A DNA stretch of 64,000 nucleotides from an uncultured Rhodospirillales bacterium (GCA_903928895.1 CAIYSR010000141.1:56873-120872), one strand, 5' to 3'; positions 44,651-53,985 are shown, counted from the first letter of the stretch. Numbers and translations: made by a program. The notes: a model not told the origin generated them from the letters alone.

Positions 44651-46859
44651 CGACCTTATCGGCAAAATCGAGGAAACCCGCCTCGCCGACGCCCTCGGCG
44701 AGCGCTACCTCGCCTACGCCCTCTCCACCATCATGTCCCGCTCCCTCCCCGACGTGCGCGACGGCCTCAAACCCGTCCACCGCCGCCTCGTCTACGCCAT
44801 GCACCAGCTCCGGCTTGACCCCGCCGCCGGCTTCAAGAAATGCGCCCGCATCGTCGGCGACGTCATGGGCAAATATCACCCCCACGGCGACGCCTCGATC
44901 TACGACGCCATGGTCCGCCTCGCGCAGGACTTCGCCGCCCGCTACCCCCTCGTCGACGGCCAGGGCAATTTCGGCAACATCGACGGCGATAACGCCGCCG
45001 CCATGCGCTACACCGAAGCCCGCCTCACCGAAGTCGCCAAAGCCCTCCTCGCCGGCATCGACGACGACGCCGTCGACTTCCGCCCCACCTATGACGGCGA
45101 GGAATCCGAACCCGTCGTCCTCCCCGGCGGCTTCCCCAATCTCCTGGCAAACGGCGCCGCCGGCATCGCCGTCGGCATGGCCACCTCCATCCCCCCCCAC
45201 AACGCCGGCGAAGTCTGCGCCGCCGCCATCCACCTCATCCGCCACCCCGACGCCACCACGTCCGACCTCCTCGACCACATGCCCGGCCCCGACTTCCCCA
45301 CCGGCGGCCTCCTCATCGAGGAACGCGCCTCCATGATCCAGGCCTACGAAACCGGCCGCGGCGGCTTCCGCCTGCGTGCCAAATGGGAAGTCGAACGCGC
45401 CAAACACGGCACCTGGTCCATCGTCATCACCGAAATCCCCTACCAGGTCCAGAAATCCCGCCTCATCGAACAAATCGCCCAACTCCTCGAAGACAAGAAA
45501 CTCCCCCTCCTCGGCGACATCCGCGACGAATCGGCCGAAACCGTCCGCCTCGTCCTCGAACCCAAAACCCGCATCGTCGAACCCGACATGCTCATGGCCA
45601 CCATGTTCCGCGCCACCGGCCTCGAATCCCGCTTCCCCCTGAACATGAACGTCCTCACCGCCGACCGCACCCCGCGCGTCCTCTCCCTGCGCGAAGTCCT
45701 CCGCCAGTGGCTCGACCACCGCCAGATCGTCCTCGTCCGCCGCTCCAATCACCGCCTCGCCGCCATCGAACGCCGCCTCGAAATCCTCGAAGGCTTCCTC
45801 GCCGTCTACCTCAACCTCGACGAAGTCATCCGCATCATCCGCTACGAGGACGAACCCAAGGCCGAACTCATCCGCGCCTTCACCCTCGTCGACGCCCAGG
45901 CCGAAGCCATCCTCAACATGCGCCTCCGCGCGCTCCGCAAACTCGAAGAACTCGAAATCCGCAAGGAACACAAAAACCTCTCCAAGGAACGCAAGGACCT
46001 GCAAACCCTCCTCGGCAGCACCACCCGCCAGTGGGACCGCATCGCCACCGAACTCGAAGACACCCGCACCAAATTCGGCGCCGGACCCCTCGGCGCGCGG
46101 CGTACCGAACTCGGCGACGCCCCCACCGAAATCGAAGTCTCCAACGAAGCCTACGTCGAACGAGAACCCATCACCGTCATCCTCTCCGACAAAGGCTGGA
46201 TCCGCGCCGTCAAAGGCCACGCCATCGACCCCGACGCCCAGAAATTCAAGGAAGGCGACCGCCTCCGCCAACTCGTCCCCTGCGAAACCACCGACCGCCT
46301 CTGCCTCTTCGCCACCAACGGCCGCGCCTATACCCTCCGAGCCGCCGACCTCCCCCGCGGCCGCGGCGACGGCCAACCGCTCCGCCTCCTCGCCGAAATG
46401 ACAAACGAAGACGACATCGCCGCCCTCTTCATCTGGCGCGAAGCCACCCGCCACCTCGTCGCCTCCAACGTCGGCCGCGGCTTCGTCGTCAAATCCGAAG
46501 ACCTCCTCGCCGAAAAACGCACCGGCAAAACCGTCCTCAACCTCAAACCCGGCGAAGAAGCCCGCCTCTGCATCCCCGCCGAAGGCGACCACGTCGCCAT
46601 CATCGGCGAAAACAAGAAACTCCTGATCTTCCCCCTCGACCAGATCCCCGAACTCACCCGCGGCGCCGGCGTCATGCTCCAGAAATACAAAGACGGCACC
46701 CTCGGCGACATCAAAGTCTTCCGCGCCACCGACGGCCTCACCTGGCGCCTCGGCGAAAAAACCCGCACCGAAACCGACCTCCGCCCCTGGCTCGGCGAAC
46801 GCGCCCAAACCGGCCGCATGCCCCCCAACGGCTTCCCGAAATCCGGCAAATTCAGCTAA
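44643..46859 (+). CDS. parC: DNA topoisomerase IV subunit A
   Basis: A 738-residue type IIA topoisomerase subunit that decatenates daughter chromosomes with ParE. It shows [17 protein letters not shown], the quinolone region [14 protein letters not shown], the catalytic Tyr in [10 protein letters not shown], and degenerate C-terminal beta-pinwheel repeats, in line with ParC rather than GyrA. The residue matching E. coli ParC Ser80 is Ala and the Glu84 equivalent is Asp. Third positions are almost exclusively C, which makes long spurious antisense frames. The start overlaps the recO end. Confidence 0.95.
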   Translation: MPDDLIGKIEETRLADALGERYLAYALSTIMSRSLPDVRDGLKPVHRRLVYAMHQLRLDPAAGFKKCARIVGDVMGKYHPHGDASIYDAMVRLAQDFAARYPLVDGQGNFGNIDGDNAAAMRYTEARLTEVAKALLAGIDDDAVDFRPTYDGEESEPVVLPGGFPNLLANGAAGIAVGMATSIPPHNAGEVCAAAIHLIRHPDATTSDLLDHMPGPDFPTGGLLIEERASMIQAYETGRGGFRLRAKWEVERAKHGTWSIVITEIPYQVQKSRLIEQIAQLLEDKKLPLLGDIRDESAETVRLVLEPKTRIVEPDMLMATMFRATGLESRFPLNMNVLTADRTPRVLSLREVLRQWLDHRQIVLVRRSNHRLAAIERRLEILEGFLAVYLNLDEVIRIIRYEDEPKAELIRAFTLVDAQAEAILNMRLRALRKLEELEIRKEHKNLSKERKDLQTLLGSTTRQWDRIATELEDTRTKFGAGPLGARRTELGDAPTEIEVSNEAYVEREPITVILSDKGWIRAVKGHAIDPDAQKFKEGDRLRQLVPCETTDRLCLFATNGRAYTLRAADLPRGRGDGQPLRLLAEMTNEDDIAALFIWREATRHLVASNVGRGFVVKSEDLLAEKRTGKTVLNLKPGEEARLCIPAEGDHVAIIGENKKLLIFPLDQIPELTRGAGVMLQKYKDGTLGDIKVFRATDGLTWRLGEKTRTETDLRPWLGERAQTGRMPPNGFPKSGKFS

Positions 46860-46867
46860 GGAAAAGG

Positions 46868-46925
46868 AAGGCAAGCGCTTCTTTTTTGAAAAAAAGAAGC
46901 AAAAAACTTTCACCCATTAAGGCGT
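46868..46925 (-). repeat. Hairpin repeat, copy A (left boundary of the accessory island)
   Basis: On the minus strand it reads TTAATGGGTGAAAGTTTTTT, then a hairpin with arms GCTTCTTTTTT and AAAAAAGAAGC, then GCGCTTGCC. A closely similar element lies in the opposite orientation at 50196-50247. Stem substitutions are compensated between copies (CTTC/GAAG here, CTCC/GGAG there). It begins 8 bp after the parC stop, so it may also act as a transcription end signal, but it lacks a GC stem plus T-run. Confidence 0.75.
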
Positions 46926-47173
46926 AGGGTGCGTAAGATAAGCGCGACGCACGACCTTGCCCTTCCGTTACCCTGTGCCGACCCCGTCCACTCGGTGACC
47001 GAACTGATCCCCCCGATCCACCAACCCCACCAGCAAGGAAAATGGGCCTTCTCCCTCGACCCACCAAAGGCTGTGAGTAAATTGGAAGCCATAGCAGTTT
47101 CACGATTTGATATAAAACTAACCGCAATATAGCGCATAAAATGGTCGAGATCGAATTATCCCGGACATCGGCA
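46926..47173. other. Intergenic region between repeat A and the lipoprotein gene
   Basis: No credible gene, tRNA or strong dyad seen. Short frames on either strand are proline-rich or lack any start context. Base composition shifts here from the C-rich parC region to ordinary, then AT-rich, sequence. Confidence 0.5.
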
Positions 47174-47968
47174 TCATCGAAGGCGGTAATTCTGACTAGT
47201 GACCATAGCCATTATGGGCGGACCGTCGTTGAGCCGAAAAACAGCCTCGGCATCCGAACGGACTATCAATCCGCTCGCCTGCTCAATGTAGAATGAAATT
47301 TTGACAAATCCCTTCAATTGAGATTTATATATTGTAGAAATATCTGATTTCACAACGTAAACAGGCCGCCCGTCAATCAGCGACTGCCCACTTAAATACA
47401 GAGCAATATCACCGCTCGCGCTGTCATCTTTCATCCACATTCGGCCGGATATTAATCTTACAACTTCACCTTGCCGATACCCGCCTTCCTTGAAAGGCAT
47501 CGGGTAAATATAATATTTCTCAGTTACACCGGCTAATTCAGTGTCGTAAATACCATTTTGAAAGGCCGTAAATCCCGTTGCACGACCAACTCGATCGATT
47601 GCTATCTTCATCAAAGCGTCCACTGGGCGAGATGGTTGTCCCGCACTAAGTGCGTGCACGACATATTCTAGTCCATTGGCGGTCGAAACCATTGCCTCTG
47701 TGCCACATACGCTTACATATGAATTAACCGATGCCAGTTTCGGATCGTAAGCTACTGACTTCGTTGTGGAACACCCGACCCAATTGCCACTGGATGGTGC
47801 AAACGAGACCTGCGCTGCACCGATGATCTTCTGTATATCCCCTGTGAACACGTCCATGTGAGGGATATCAGATTCGGGAATGGGCTTTACATCTACGGGC
47901 CCGCAAGAAGTTAGTGAAATTGCAATTGCAAGTCCGATTGCCGATGATTTCGTGCCTAATTGCGCCAT
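47174..47968 (-). CDS. Lipoprotein of unknown function
   Basis: A 264-residue predicted lipoprotein. A hydrophobic signal (AIGLAIAISLTSC) with lipobox ending at Cys22 is followed by a DVKPIPESD linker. The mature part contains two nearby cysteines (GCSTTK and SVCGTE) that could form a disulfide, and a beta-rich C-terminal half with QSLIDGRPVYVVKSDI. I do not recognise the family. The base composition is much more AT-rich than its surroundings, suggesting acquisition. It is divergent from the FRG gene with a 230-bp gap. Confidence 0.75.
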   Translation of the reverse strand: MAQLGTKSSAIGLAIAISLTSCGPVDVKPIPESDIPHMDVFTGDIQKIIGAAQVSFAPSSGNWVGCSTTKSVAYDPKLASVNSYVSVCGTEAMVSTANGLEYVVHALSAGQPSRPVDALMKIAIDRVGRATGFTAFQNGIYDTELAGVTEKYYIYPMPFKEGGYRQGEVVRLISGRMWMKDDSASGDIALYLSGQSLIDGRPVYVVKSDISTIYKSQLKGFVKISFYIEQASGLIVRSDAEAVFRLNDGPPIMAMVTSQNYRLR

Positions 47969-48198
47969 TCAATTTGTCTCTCTAATAACTTCGTGCCACG
48001 AGATCGGTCTAGACAGCACAATCATACGCCCGCAGTTGCCCTACGATCAAGTTTTATCAATTTTACATCGACATGATAGACAGGTCGGAACATCGTCCTT
48101 GCCGCTTGGATGTCGCTGGATCAAGGTAACGCCAACTCTCCCAGGGAACGCGCGTTCGTTCCCCCTATGACGGTCACGTACAGCTTGGATAGAACAGT

Positions 48199-49071
48199 AT
48201 GACGATTGAAAAGAAACCGGAACAAATGGTGACCCGCCTCGGTGAATTTGTTAATCGCGTCGGGGACTTGCGGAATGAGTGGATGCGAGAGAACCACCAG
48301 GAGCTTTGGTACCGTGGGGAAGCAAGAAAGTACGGGTCCTTCCTATCTCCCGAACTCTATCGCGCACGGCCAGAATGTCCTCCTCGATCCATGAAGAAAA
48401 TCCAGGAATTGCTAACGATTGAATATGAATTATATCAAGCGTTTCGGCGCGGAGCTGTTCAGCTCTCGAGTGAGAGACACGAGGACGATAATTGGGATTG
48501 GGACTCCTATTTTCTAATGCAGCACCACAATGCACCAACCCGCCTGCTCGACTGGTCGGATGGGGCCTTGGTTGCTCTGCATTTTGCAGTGAGGGACAGA
48601 TCCCACGACAAATGCGATGCGATCGTCTACGTAATGGAACCTGATGGGGTAAAAAATAGTATAAATTCAATGATTGAAACAAAAAAATCGGAATGGAATT
48701 GGAAAAAATACGTGGATTACCATCCAGACGAAGAATTATCAAATGATGAATGGGAGCGCCTGTATCTTCCACGAGATTTTGACACCAATTTTCCTATCCC
48801 ATCGGCTCCATTGCTTTTGGAGTTCCCGCACATAACTCGGCGGGTGGCGGCTCAGCGAAGCCGCTTCATGGTGTTCGGCAGTTCACCTGCATGGCTCGCA
48901 ACGAAGTCGGAAGAGCCTGACTTTCCGATGCGAAAGATTGTTGTGAGCGGGAGCGCTAAGGCAAGCCTTAGGACGGAACTTCGGGACATGGGCGTCACTG
49001 AGTCGGTCGTTTTTCCGGATCTCGATGGTCTAGGACGTGAAATGAAACAAATTTGGGAGGATAGGCGGTAG
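48199..49071 (+). CDS. FRG-domain protein
   Basis: A 290-residue protein with the FRG domain: LWYRGEARKYGSFLSPELYR begins at residue 36, HHNAPTRLLDWSDGALVALH at 109-128, then RRVAAQRSRFMVFG and a C-terminal LRTELRDMGVTESVVFPDLD. The domain's biochemical role is not established; such genes are frequent in variable regions and near mobile or defence genes. AT-rich composition and lack of a close partner fit acquisition. It starts 230 bp from the divergent lipoprotein gene; the two may be one cargo module. Confidence 0.85.
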   Translation: MTIEKKPEQMVTRLGEFVNRVGDLRNEWMRENHQELWYRGEARKYGSFLSPELYRARPECPPRSMKKIQELLTIEYELYQAFRRGAVQLSSERHEDDNWDWDSYFLMQHHNAPTRLLDWSDGALVALHFAVRDRSHDKCDAIVYVMEPDGVKNSINSMIETKKSEWNWKKYVDYHPDEELSNDEWERLYLPRDFDTNFPIPSAPLLLEFPHITRRVAAQRSRFMVFGSSPAWLATKSEEPDFPMRKIVVSGSAKASLRTELRDMGVTESVVFPDLDGLGREMKQIWEDRR

Positions 49072-49144
49072 TCCCGACGCTCGGGACGATTCACTCCCGA
49101 TGTTTTCCGCCGCCTGAGATTGTGTTGATATGATGAACCTCTGA

Positions 49145-49388
49145 CTTTTTCCGACTCTGGCTGAGGTGGCAGGCTGCGCGTTTCTGAGACTCCCTTCGTC
49201 CACCTTCTTGGCCTGCTCTGGGATTCGGTCGCCGAACGCTACAGTTGGCGTTCTTCCATTCACGCCGTATCCCTGATGCGGCCGCTTGGTAATGTAGATC
49301 GTCAGGTAGCCATCGACCGGCACCTGATTCTCCTCGATGGTCTTGAAACAGTTTTGGAGGCTCTTGACCCGGAAGTGCTCGCCGAAGC
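49145..49388 (-). pseudogene. Remnant of an IS481-type transposase (C-terminal part)
   Basis: On the minus strand the frame reads EHFRVKSLQNCFKTIEENQV, then YLTIYITKRPHQGYGVNGRT. This matches the end of the IS481-type integrase domain (consensus Y-N-x-x-RPHQGY-x-x-x-GRTP). The catalytic DDE region, a proper N-terminus and terminal repeats are missing, so only the tail of an old insertion remains. Limits are approximate. Confidence 0.7.
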
Positions 49389-49519
49389 CGCCCCCCATTT
49401 CGGCATCGCCACGCACCCGCTCTGACCCCCCGAAAAATGAGCCTCGAACCGCCCCGCCACGCGCTCCCGGATCGCAATGCCGGCGCGGACGGCCTCCAGG
49501 CCTCTCCAAAGAAAAGCCA

Positions 49520-49548
49520 TTGACACAAAGTTAGGTTATATATATAAC
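49520..49548 (+). promoter_or_regulatory. Near-consensus sigma-70-type promoter
   Basis: TTGACA (49520-49525), a 17-bp spacer and TATAAC (49543-49548) lie right before the start codon at 49557. Transcription would start about at 49555, giving an almost leaderless mRNA. The -10 region sits in a 14-bp palindrome GTTATATATATAAC (49535-49548). Confidence 0.65.
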
Positions 49549-49556
49549 TAACATCA

Positions 49557-50176
49557 ATGCACAGCTTCACCACCACCGTCCGCGCGATCCTGGCCTCCTT
49601 CAGCCCCCGCGCGGCGGCCGAGCGCGCACGCGCGGCAGCGCTCCTCCTGTTCTGGAACCACATCGCGCAATCCCTCGCCGAACTCGACCACCTCTTCACC
49701 CTCTGGCGCACCAACACCCTGCCAGGCGCCGGCGCTCTGCGCGCGTCGTCGGAGTGCGAGCCCGCGCCCAACCCCCACCAACCCCCAAATCCACGCCCTT
49801 CCACCTCCCCAGCCGCAACGCCCGGCGCATCGGCGAACTGCGCACGCAAGCCCGCCGCGCCGCCAGCCAACGCCAAGACCTCATCGCCGCCACCGCGCAA
49901 TCAAAGCCCCTCCTCCACCCGCTCTGCCGCATGTTCGGCATCTCCGTCGCCGGTCTTCCCGGTCGACCCGTCGCCGGACCACCCGGTCGACCCGTCGCCG
50001 GACCACCCGGTCGACCCGTCGCCGGACCACCCGGTCGACCCGTCGCCGGACCACCCGGTCGATCGCTCCCCCAACGCCCCGCGAAGCCCCTATCAACCCT
50101 GCGCCCCGCCCGACCACGCGATTTTTTCCGTCGCCTGAACACCCCCCCTCTGCACGCGCTTATTGTTCCGCAATAG
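49557..50176 (+). pseudogene. Frameshifted hypothetical gene with an internal repeat
   Basis: The ATG at 49557 opens MHSFTTTVRAILASFSPRAA and a helical segment LLLFWNHIAQSLAELDHLFTLW. Around 49735-49760 sensible coding moves to the +1 frame, which gives RNARRIGELRTQARRAASQR, then SKPLLHPLCRMFGI, four GRPVAGPP repeats and a C-terminus ending LHALIVPQ at 50176. Remaining in the first frame yields only low-complexity Pro/Ser. A single-base deletion in an intact ancestral gene is the simplest reading. The function of the family is unknown to me. Confidence 0.55.
49958..50062 (+). repeat. 24-bp tandem repeat, four copies plus a partial fifth
   Basis: Units at 49958-49981, 49982-50005, 50006-50029 and 50030-50053 are identical, followed by nine bases of a fifth. 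Each unit encodes the octapeptide GRPVAGPP in the likely ancestral frame and VDPSPDHP in the other. Perfect identity indicates recent slippage. Confidence 0.95.
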
Positions 50177-50195
50177 CAACAAAAATAGCCAACCC

Positions 50196-50247
50196 TCTAA
50201 TGGATAAAAGTTTTTTGCTCCTTTTTTCCAAAAAAGGAGAACTGCCT
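50196..50247 (+). repeat. Hairpin repeat, copy B (right boundary of the accessory island)
   Basis: It reads CTAATGGATAAAAGTTTTTT, then a hairpin with arms CTCCTTTTTT and AAAAAAGGAG, then AACTGCC. It aligns along its whole length with copy A in inverted orientation. The next 94 bp to the end of the oxidoreductase gene hold nothing recognisable. Confidence 0.75.
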
Positions 50248-50341
50248 TAGCATCGGCCGTCCTTTACAAAGGATCCACACTCATCCGCGAAATTCGGGGT
50301 GACTTAGGTTTCAGCAAGGGCGCAAACCCGAAGGAATTTGC

Positions 50342-51331
50342 TTAACCGCCAAGGATTGCTTCCACTGCGCGCTGGACCGCGAAGGCCTCGCTTAAGGTCG
50401 CCAGTGGATGCTCTTTGCCGCGTGTGAGATCTGCGACGCCGGCGAGTTGCCGCTTCAAAACCAGGGGGCGAGCGCGCTCGTTGGGCAAGGCTTCTGGGTC
50501 GGGTTGCCATTCGCCCTCGACCAACCGCTCCGCAAAGGCCCAGTCACGCAGGCGGATGGCGCCGCGGTCGCCGGTCAGCGTCCATGTGTTGTGATCGTCC
50601 TTCGGTGTGGTGCCGATGGCGCCGCTGAGCGTGACCGGCAAGCCGCCGGCGGTGAGCGAAGCAGCAAGGCGGCGTTCGCTGCGATGATCAACCGGGAACT
50701 CGACGGTGGATTCGAGCAGGGAAAGTGCGCCGAACAGGCGATGGGTCAGGAACAGGAAATGCGAGACCACCTCACGCGTGAAGCCGCCCTCGGCGCGACC
50801 ATCGAGCCACGAAGCCGCCGCCATCTGCCAGCCGCGCGGCCAGTTGGCGAAGGCGACGTCGATTTCGAGGGATGACGGCGAACCGACGGCGCCGTCATTG
50901 AGCCAGGCGCGGATGCGCTCGGCGGAGAACGAGGTCGCCATCGGGAAATTCACCGCGGCGCGGGCGCCGCTATGGGCGGCGACAAAGGCCGCCGCGGCGG
51001 CGACATCAGAGGCGAGCGGCTTCTCGCAGAAGGCGGCCTTGCCGGCCGCAAGCGCTTGCCCGGCGAGAGCCAGGTGAGAGGCTGGTGGCGACGCGATGTA
51101 GACACAGTCGGCGGCTGCGATCAGGGCGGCGACCGAGTCGAAATGCGCGACGGTGGGAAGTTCGGCTCCGATCCGGGCCAATGCGTCGGCGGAAGGATCC
51201 CATACGCCGACGATGCGCACGCTCTCCGTGGCATGGCCGAGGGCAGCGTGCAGCATGCGCCCACCCATGATGCCGGCACCGATTACCCCTAGTCCGATCT
51301 GGTCCCCTCCGATTGCCGTCATCTTTGCCAT
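50342..51331 (-). CDS. Gfo/Idh/MocA-family oxidoreductase
   Basis: About 329 residues. The NAD(P)-binding fold begins [19 protein letters not shown], and the family motif CEKPLA follows [17 protein letters not shown]. The C-terminal alpha/beta domain is typical of sugar and inositol dehydrogenases. The substrate is unknown. ATG codons at 51364, 51331 and 51322 are in frame; 51331 has AAGGGCAGG just upstream. It is divergent from rph. Confidence 0.88.
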   Translation of the reverse strand: MAKMTAIGGDQIGLGVIGAGIMGGRMLHAALGHATESVRIVGVWDPSADALARIGAELPTVAHFDSVAALIAAADCVYIASPPASHLALAGQALAAGKAAFCEKPLASDVAAAAAFVAAHSGARAAVNFPMATSFSAERIRAWLNDGAVGSPSSLEIDVAFANWPRGWQMAAASWLDGRAEGGFTREVVSHFLFLTHRLFGALSLLESTVEFPVDHRSERRLAASLTAGGLPVTLSGAIGTTPKDDHNTWTLTGDRGAIRLRDWAFAERLVEGEWQPDPEALPNERARPLVLKRQLAGVADLTRGKEHPLATLSEAFAVQRAVEAILGG

Positions 51332-51397
51332 CCTGCCCTTGCGCCGATTGTCGTGGGCCGTCATAGGGCAGGCGAACAGGTCACGAAAGTGAGTCCC

Positions 51398-52117
51398 ATG
51401 CGTCCTTCAGGCCGCGCCGCCGATATGCTGCGCGAAGTGTCATTCACCACCGGCTTCTCGCATCACGCGGAGGGTTCCTGCCTCATCAAAATGGGGCGCA
51501 CCGAGGTACTGTGTGTCGCCAGCGTGGAGCAGCGGGTGCCGCCGTTCCTGCGCAACTCGGGGCAGGGCTGGGTGACGGCAGAATATGGCATGCTGCCGCG
51601 TGCGACCCACACGCGCGGTGATCGCGAAGCCGCCCGTGGCAAGCAGTCGGGCCGGACGCAGGAGATCCAGCGGCTGATCGGGCGGTCATTGCGCGCGGTG
51701 GTGAACCGTGTGGCGATGGGCGAAATGTCGATCACGCTCGATTGCGACGTGCTCAATGCCGATGGCGGCACCCGCTGCGCCTCGATCACGGGTGCCTGGG
51801 TCGCGTTATCGATCGCATTCAAGCATCTGGTAAAGATGAATGTTCTCAAGGCCATCCCGCTCAGCGGTCAGGTGGCGGCGGTCTCGTGCGGATTGTACGA
51901 GGGTACCGCGGTACTCGATCTCGACTACGACGAGGACAGCAACGCCGAGGCCGATGCCAATTTCGTACTGACCGACGGCGGTGGCATCGTTGAGATCCAG
52001 GGCACGGCCGAGAAGTCGGCGTTCTCCGAGGCACAGTTCTTGGAACTTATGGGGTTGGCGAAGCTCGGCACGGCGCGGCTGTTCGAAATGCAGCTTGCGG
52101 CGGTTGAGGCGGCCTGA
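51398..52117 (+). CDS. rph: Ribonuclease PH
   Basis: A 239-residue phosphorolytic 3'-5' exoribonuclease that trims tRNA 3' ends. It shows [40 protein letters not shown] over the phosphate-binding loop, [19 protein letters not shown] and a final ALVEAA-like tail. The ATG at 51398 gives the standard [13 protein letters not shown] start. It overlaps rdgB by one base (TGATG), the usual rph-rdgB pair. Confidence 0.96.
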   Translation: MRPSGRAADMLREVSFTTGFSHHAEGSCLIKMGRTEVLCVASVEQRVPPFLRNSGQGWVTAEYGMLPRATHTRGDREAARGKQSGRTQEIQRLIGRSLRAVVNRVAMGEMSITLDCDVLNADGGTRCASITGAWVALSIAFKHLVKMNVLKAIPLSGQVAAVSCGLYEGTAVLDLDYDEDSNAEADANFVLTDGGGIVEIQGTAEKSAFSEAQFLELMGLAKLGTARLFEMQLAAVEAA

Positions 52118-52716
52118 TGGCGCGGCGGCTGGCGGCGGGTGCACGGTTGGTGCTCGCCAGCCACAACCCCGGCAAGTTGCGTGAGATCGAGGCGCTGATG
52201 GCGCCTCACAGGGTCGAGGTGATTTCCGCCGGTGCGTTGGGGTTGCCGGAGCCCGAGGAGCCCGCACCCGATTTCGCCGGCAATGCCCGGATCAAGGCAC
52301 TGGCGGCGGCCATCGCCTCCGGCCTGCCGGCCCTGGCAGATGACAGCGGCTTCTGCGTGTCCGCCCTCGGCGGTGCGCCCGGCGTGGTCTCGGCGCGCTG
52401 GGCTGGTCCGGACAAGGATTTCGGCCTCGCCATGGCGCGCGTCATCCGCGAGATGGGCGCGGCGGCGGACCGTACGGCCTGGTTCATCTCGGCCCTGTGC
52501 CTGGCCTGGCCCGACGGCCACACCGAGACCTTCGAGGGCCGCGTCGACGGCGTCTGCGTCTGGCCGCCGCGTGGCACGCTGGGCTTCGGCTATGATCCGA
52601 TGTTCCTGGCCGCGGGCGAGACCGGTACCTACGGCGAGATCGATCCCGCCCGCAAACAGGCGACCAGCCACCGCGCCCGCGCATTTGCCCAGCTGATACA
52701 GGCATGTTTCGGCTGA
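52117..52716 (+). CDS. rdgB: RdgB/HAM1-type dITP/XTP pyrophosphatase
   Basis: A 199-residue house-cleaning enzyme hydrolysing ITP, dITP and XTP. Motifs are [13 protein letters not shown] at the N-terminus, [20 protein letters not shown] in the centre, GFGYDPMF and ATSHRARA at the end. It overlaps the following hydrolase gene by 13 bp. Confidence 0.96.
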   Translation: MARRLAAGARLVLASHNPGKLREIEALMAPHRVEVISAGALGLPEPEEPAPDFAGNARIKALAAAIASGLPALADDSGFCVSALGGAPGVVSARWAGPDKDFGLAMARVIREMGAAADRTAWFISALCLAWPDGHTETFEGRVDGVCVWPPRGTLGFGYDPMFLAAGETGTYGEIDPARKQATSHRARAFAQLIQACFG

Positions 52717-53453
52717 TCGTGCTGCTGCTGGCGGTGCTCCTCACGGGAGCCGCGGGGCCACCCGGGCAGTCGGCACTGCTGCCCGAGGTGCCGCCGCTGC
52801 GTCCCTCGGCGGTCTACCCGCCGAGCGGTCCGGCCACCGCGACCGGCGCGGTGCTGTGGTTGCATGGCGGCGTTAGCCCTGGCCAGTTCACCGGCCCCGA
52901 CACGCCCGACGGCCAGCCGGCGCCGCCCTGGCTTGGCCGGCTTGCCGCACAAGGTTGGGATGTCTGGCGGTATAACCGCACCCCCGGCCATGACCCTCTG
53001 GACGAAGGCGAGGCCGGCACGATCCGTGGGCTTGAAGCCTTGCACGCCGCTGGTTACCGGCGGGTGATCCTGGCTGGCTTCTCGCGTGGTGCCTTCATTG
53101 GCATGGTGGCGTTGGCGCGCCCCGATCTGATCGAGGCCGCCATCCTGCTCTCCCCTGCAGCGCATGGAACCCGGCCGGAGCGCCGCGGCCAGGCGATCGC
53201 CGACTTCGCTGCCCGCCTGGCCGCCGCGCGCGGTCCGCTGCGCCTGGCGCTCACGCAGTTCAACGACGACCCCTTCGATCCCGATCCGGTCGAGCGCGGT
53301 ACGATGGCGCGCGAGGCGGCTCGGCGCGCAGGCATGCGGTTGCTGCACATCGAACGCCCCAACCTTCCCGCCGGCCATATGGGCAGCTACGAACCGGAGT
53401 TCGACACGCTGTTCGGCGACGCCATGGCCCGCTTCGCCACCGGCGAACCCTAG
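52704..53453 (+). CDS. Secreted alpha/beta hydrolase
   Basis: A 249-residue protein with an N-terminal signal ([18 protein letters not shown]). It shows the beta-strand oxyanion region [11 protein letters not shown], the nucleophile elbow LAGFSRGAF, and a terminal His in [13 protein letters not shown]. It is likely a periplasmic esterase or peptidase of unknown substrate. It is translationally linked to rdgB and 16 bp from the stop of the convergent lipoprotein gene. Confidence 0.75.
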   Translation: MFRLIVLLLAVLLTGAAGPPGQSALLPEVPPLRPSAVYPPSGPATATGAVLWLHGGVSPGQFTGPDTPDGQPAPPWLGRLAAQGWDVWRYNRTPGHDPLDEGEAGTIRGLEALHAAGYRRVILAGFSRGAFIGMVALARPDLIEAAILLSPAAHGTRPERRGQAIADFAARLAAARGPLRLALTQFNDDPFDPDPVERGTMAREAARRAGMRLLHIERPNLPAGHMGSYEPEFDTLFGDAMARFATGEP

Positions 53454-53469
53454 GCCGCGCGCGCGACGA

Positions 53470-53985
53470 TCATAGCTTGTCGTTGAGCACTTCGGCGACC
53501 GAACGAGCGAAGCCCTTCTCGACATCTGTGATCGTGGTGGTGCCGCCATAGATGCCGCCAAAGGCGAACTGTTTGGCGACCTTGTACTGTCCCAGCACCT
53601 GATCGCTGTCCTCCGCCAGGACCAGCACGTCTGCCTCCACCTTGATCTGCCCGAGCCCGGCCAGCATGAAACGAGCGAAGGCATTGCCCTCGTCATAAGT
53701 GGTGAAAACCATCTTCAGCCGTGCCTTGGCATTGCCGCCGGTCGGTGCGGCGAAGGCGTTGGGATATTTGCCGCTGATCTCGGCGCGCACCTGCTCGACG
53801 ATGCGAGCGATGTCCCCTGGGGTCATCACCACGCCGGTCTTGACCTCGGCGGTGACATCGGTGAGCCGCAGTTCAGCTTTCGGCCCGATGTCGAGTGCCT
53901 TGACCGCCACGGGTGTCGCGACGTCGCCGGCGCAGGCGGCGAGCAGGAGGGTGAAAAACAGGATCGAGAGATGTGACAGGCGCAT
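53470..53985 (-). CDS. Lipoprotein, DUF4410-like
   Basis: A 171-residue predicted outer- or inner-membrane lipoprotein. The signal MRLSHLSILFFTLLLAAC has its lipobox Cys at residue 18. The mature part has VTAEVKTGVVMTP, a helix IARIVEQVRAEISGKYPNAF, in two parts, and a glycine-rich segment GGIYGGTTTITDVEKGFARS like that of DUF4410 proteins. Function unknown. The ATG at 53985 is the only start that gives a clean signal peptide. Confidence 0.72.
   Translation of the reverse strand: MRLSHLSILFFTLLLAACAGDVATPVAVKALDIGPKAELRLTDVTAEVKTGVVMTPGDIARIVEQVRAEISGKYPNAFAAPTGGNAKARLKMVFTTYDEGNAFARFMLAGLGQIKVEADVLVLAEDSDQVLGQYKVAKQFAFGGIYGGTTTITDVEKGFARSVAEVLNDKL

Noticed and set aside
44604..46913. A 769-codon open frame antisense to parC, plus a 514-codon frame on the plus strand in another phase
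   Set aside because: Both are produced by the C-rich third positions of parC. Their translations are low-complexity (Gly/Val/Glu/Asp- or Arg/Pro-rich) with no domain signal, whereas parC is complete and conserved.
46929..47132. A 67-codon plus-strand frame after parC
   Set aside because: It has no ribosome-binding site, no recognisable domain and unremarkable composition; it is treated as intergenic.
48006..48015. A second GTCTAGAC palindrome (GGTCTAGACA), resembling the phn operator, between the lipoprotein and FRG genes
   Set aside because: An 8-bp core is expected about once by chance in a window of this size, and nothing links these genes to phosphonate control, so I do not call it a PhnF site.
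49958..50062. CRISPR-like tandem array
   Set aside because: The 24-bp units directly abut with no spacers, lie inside a coding region and have no cas genes nearby; this is a simple tandem repeat.
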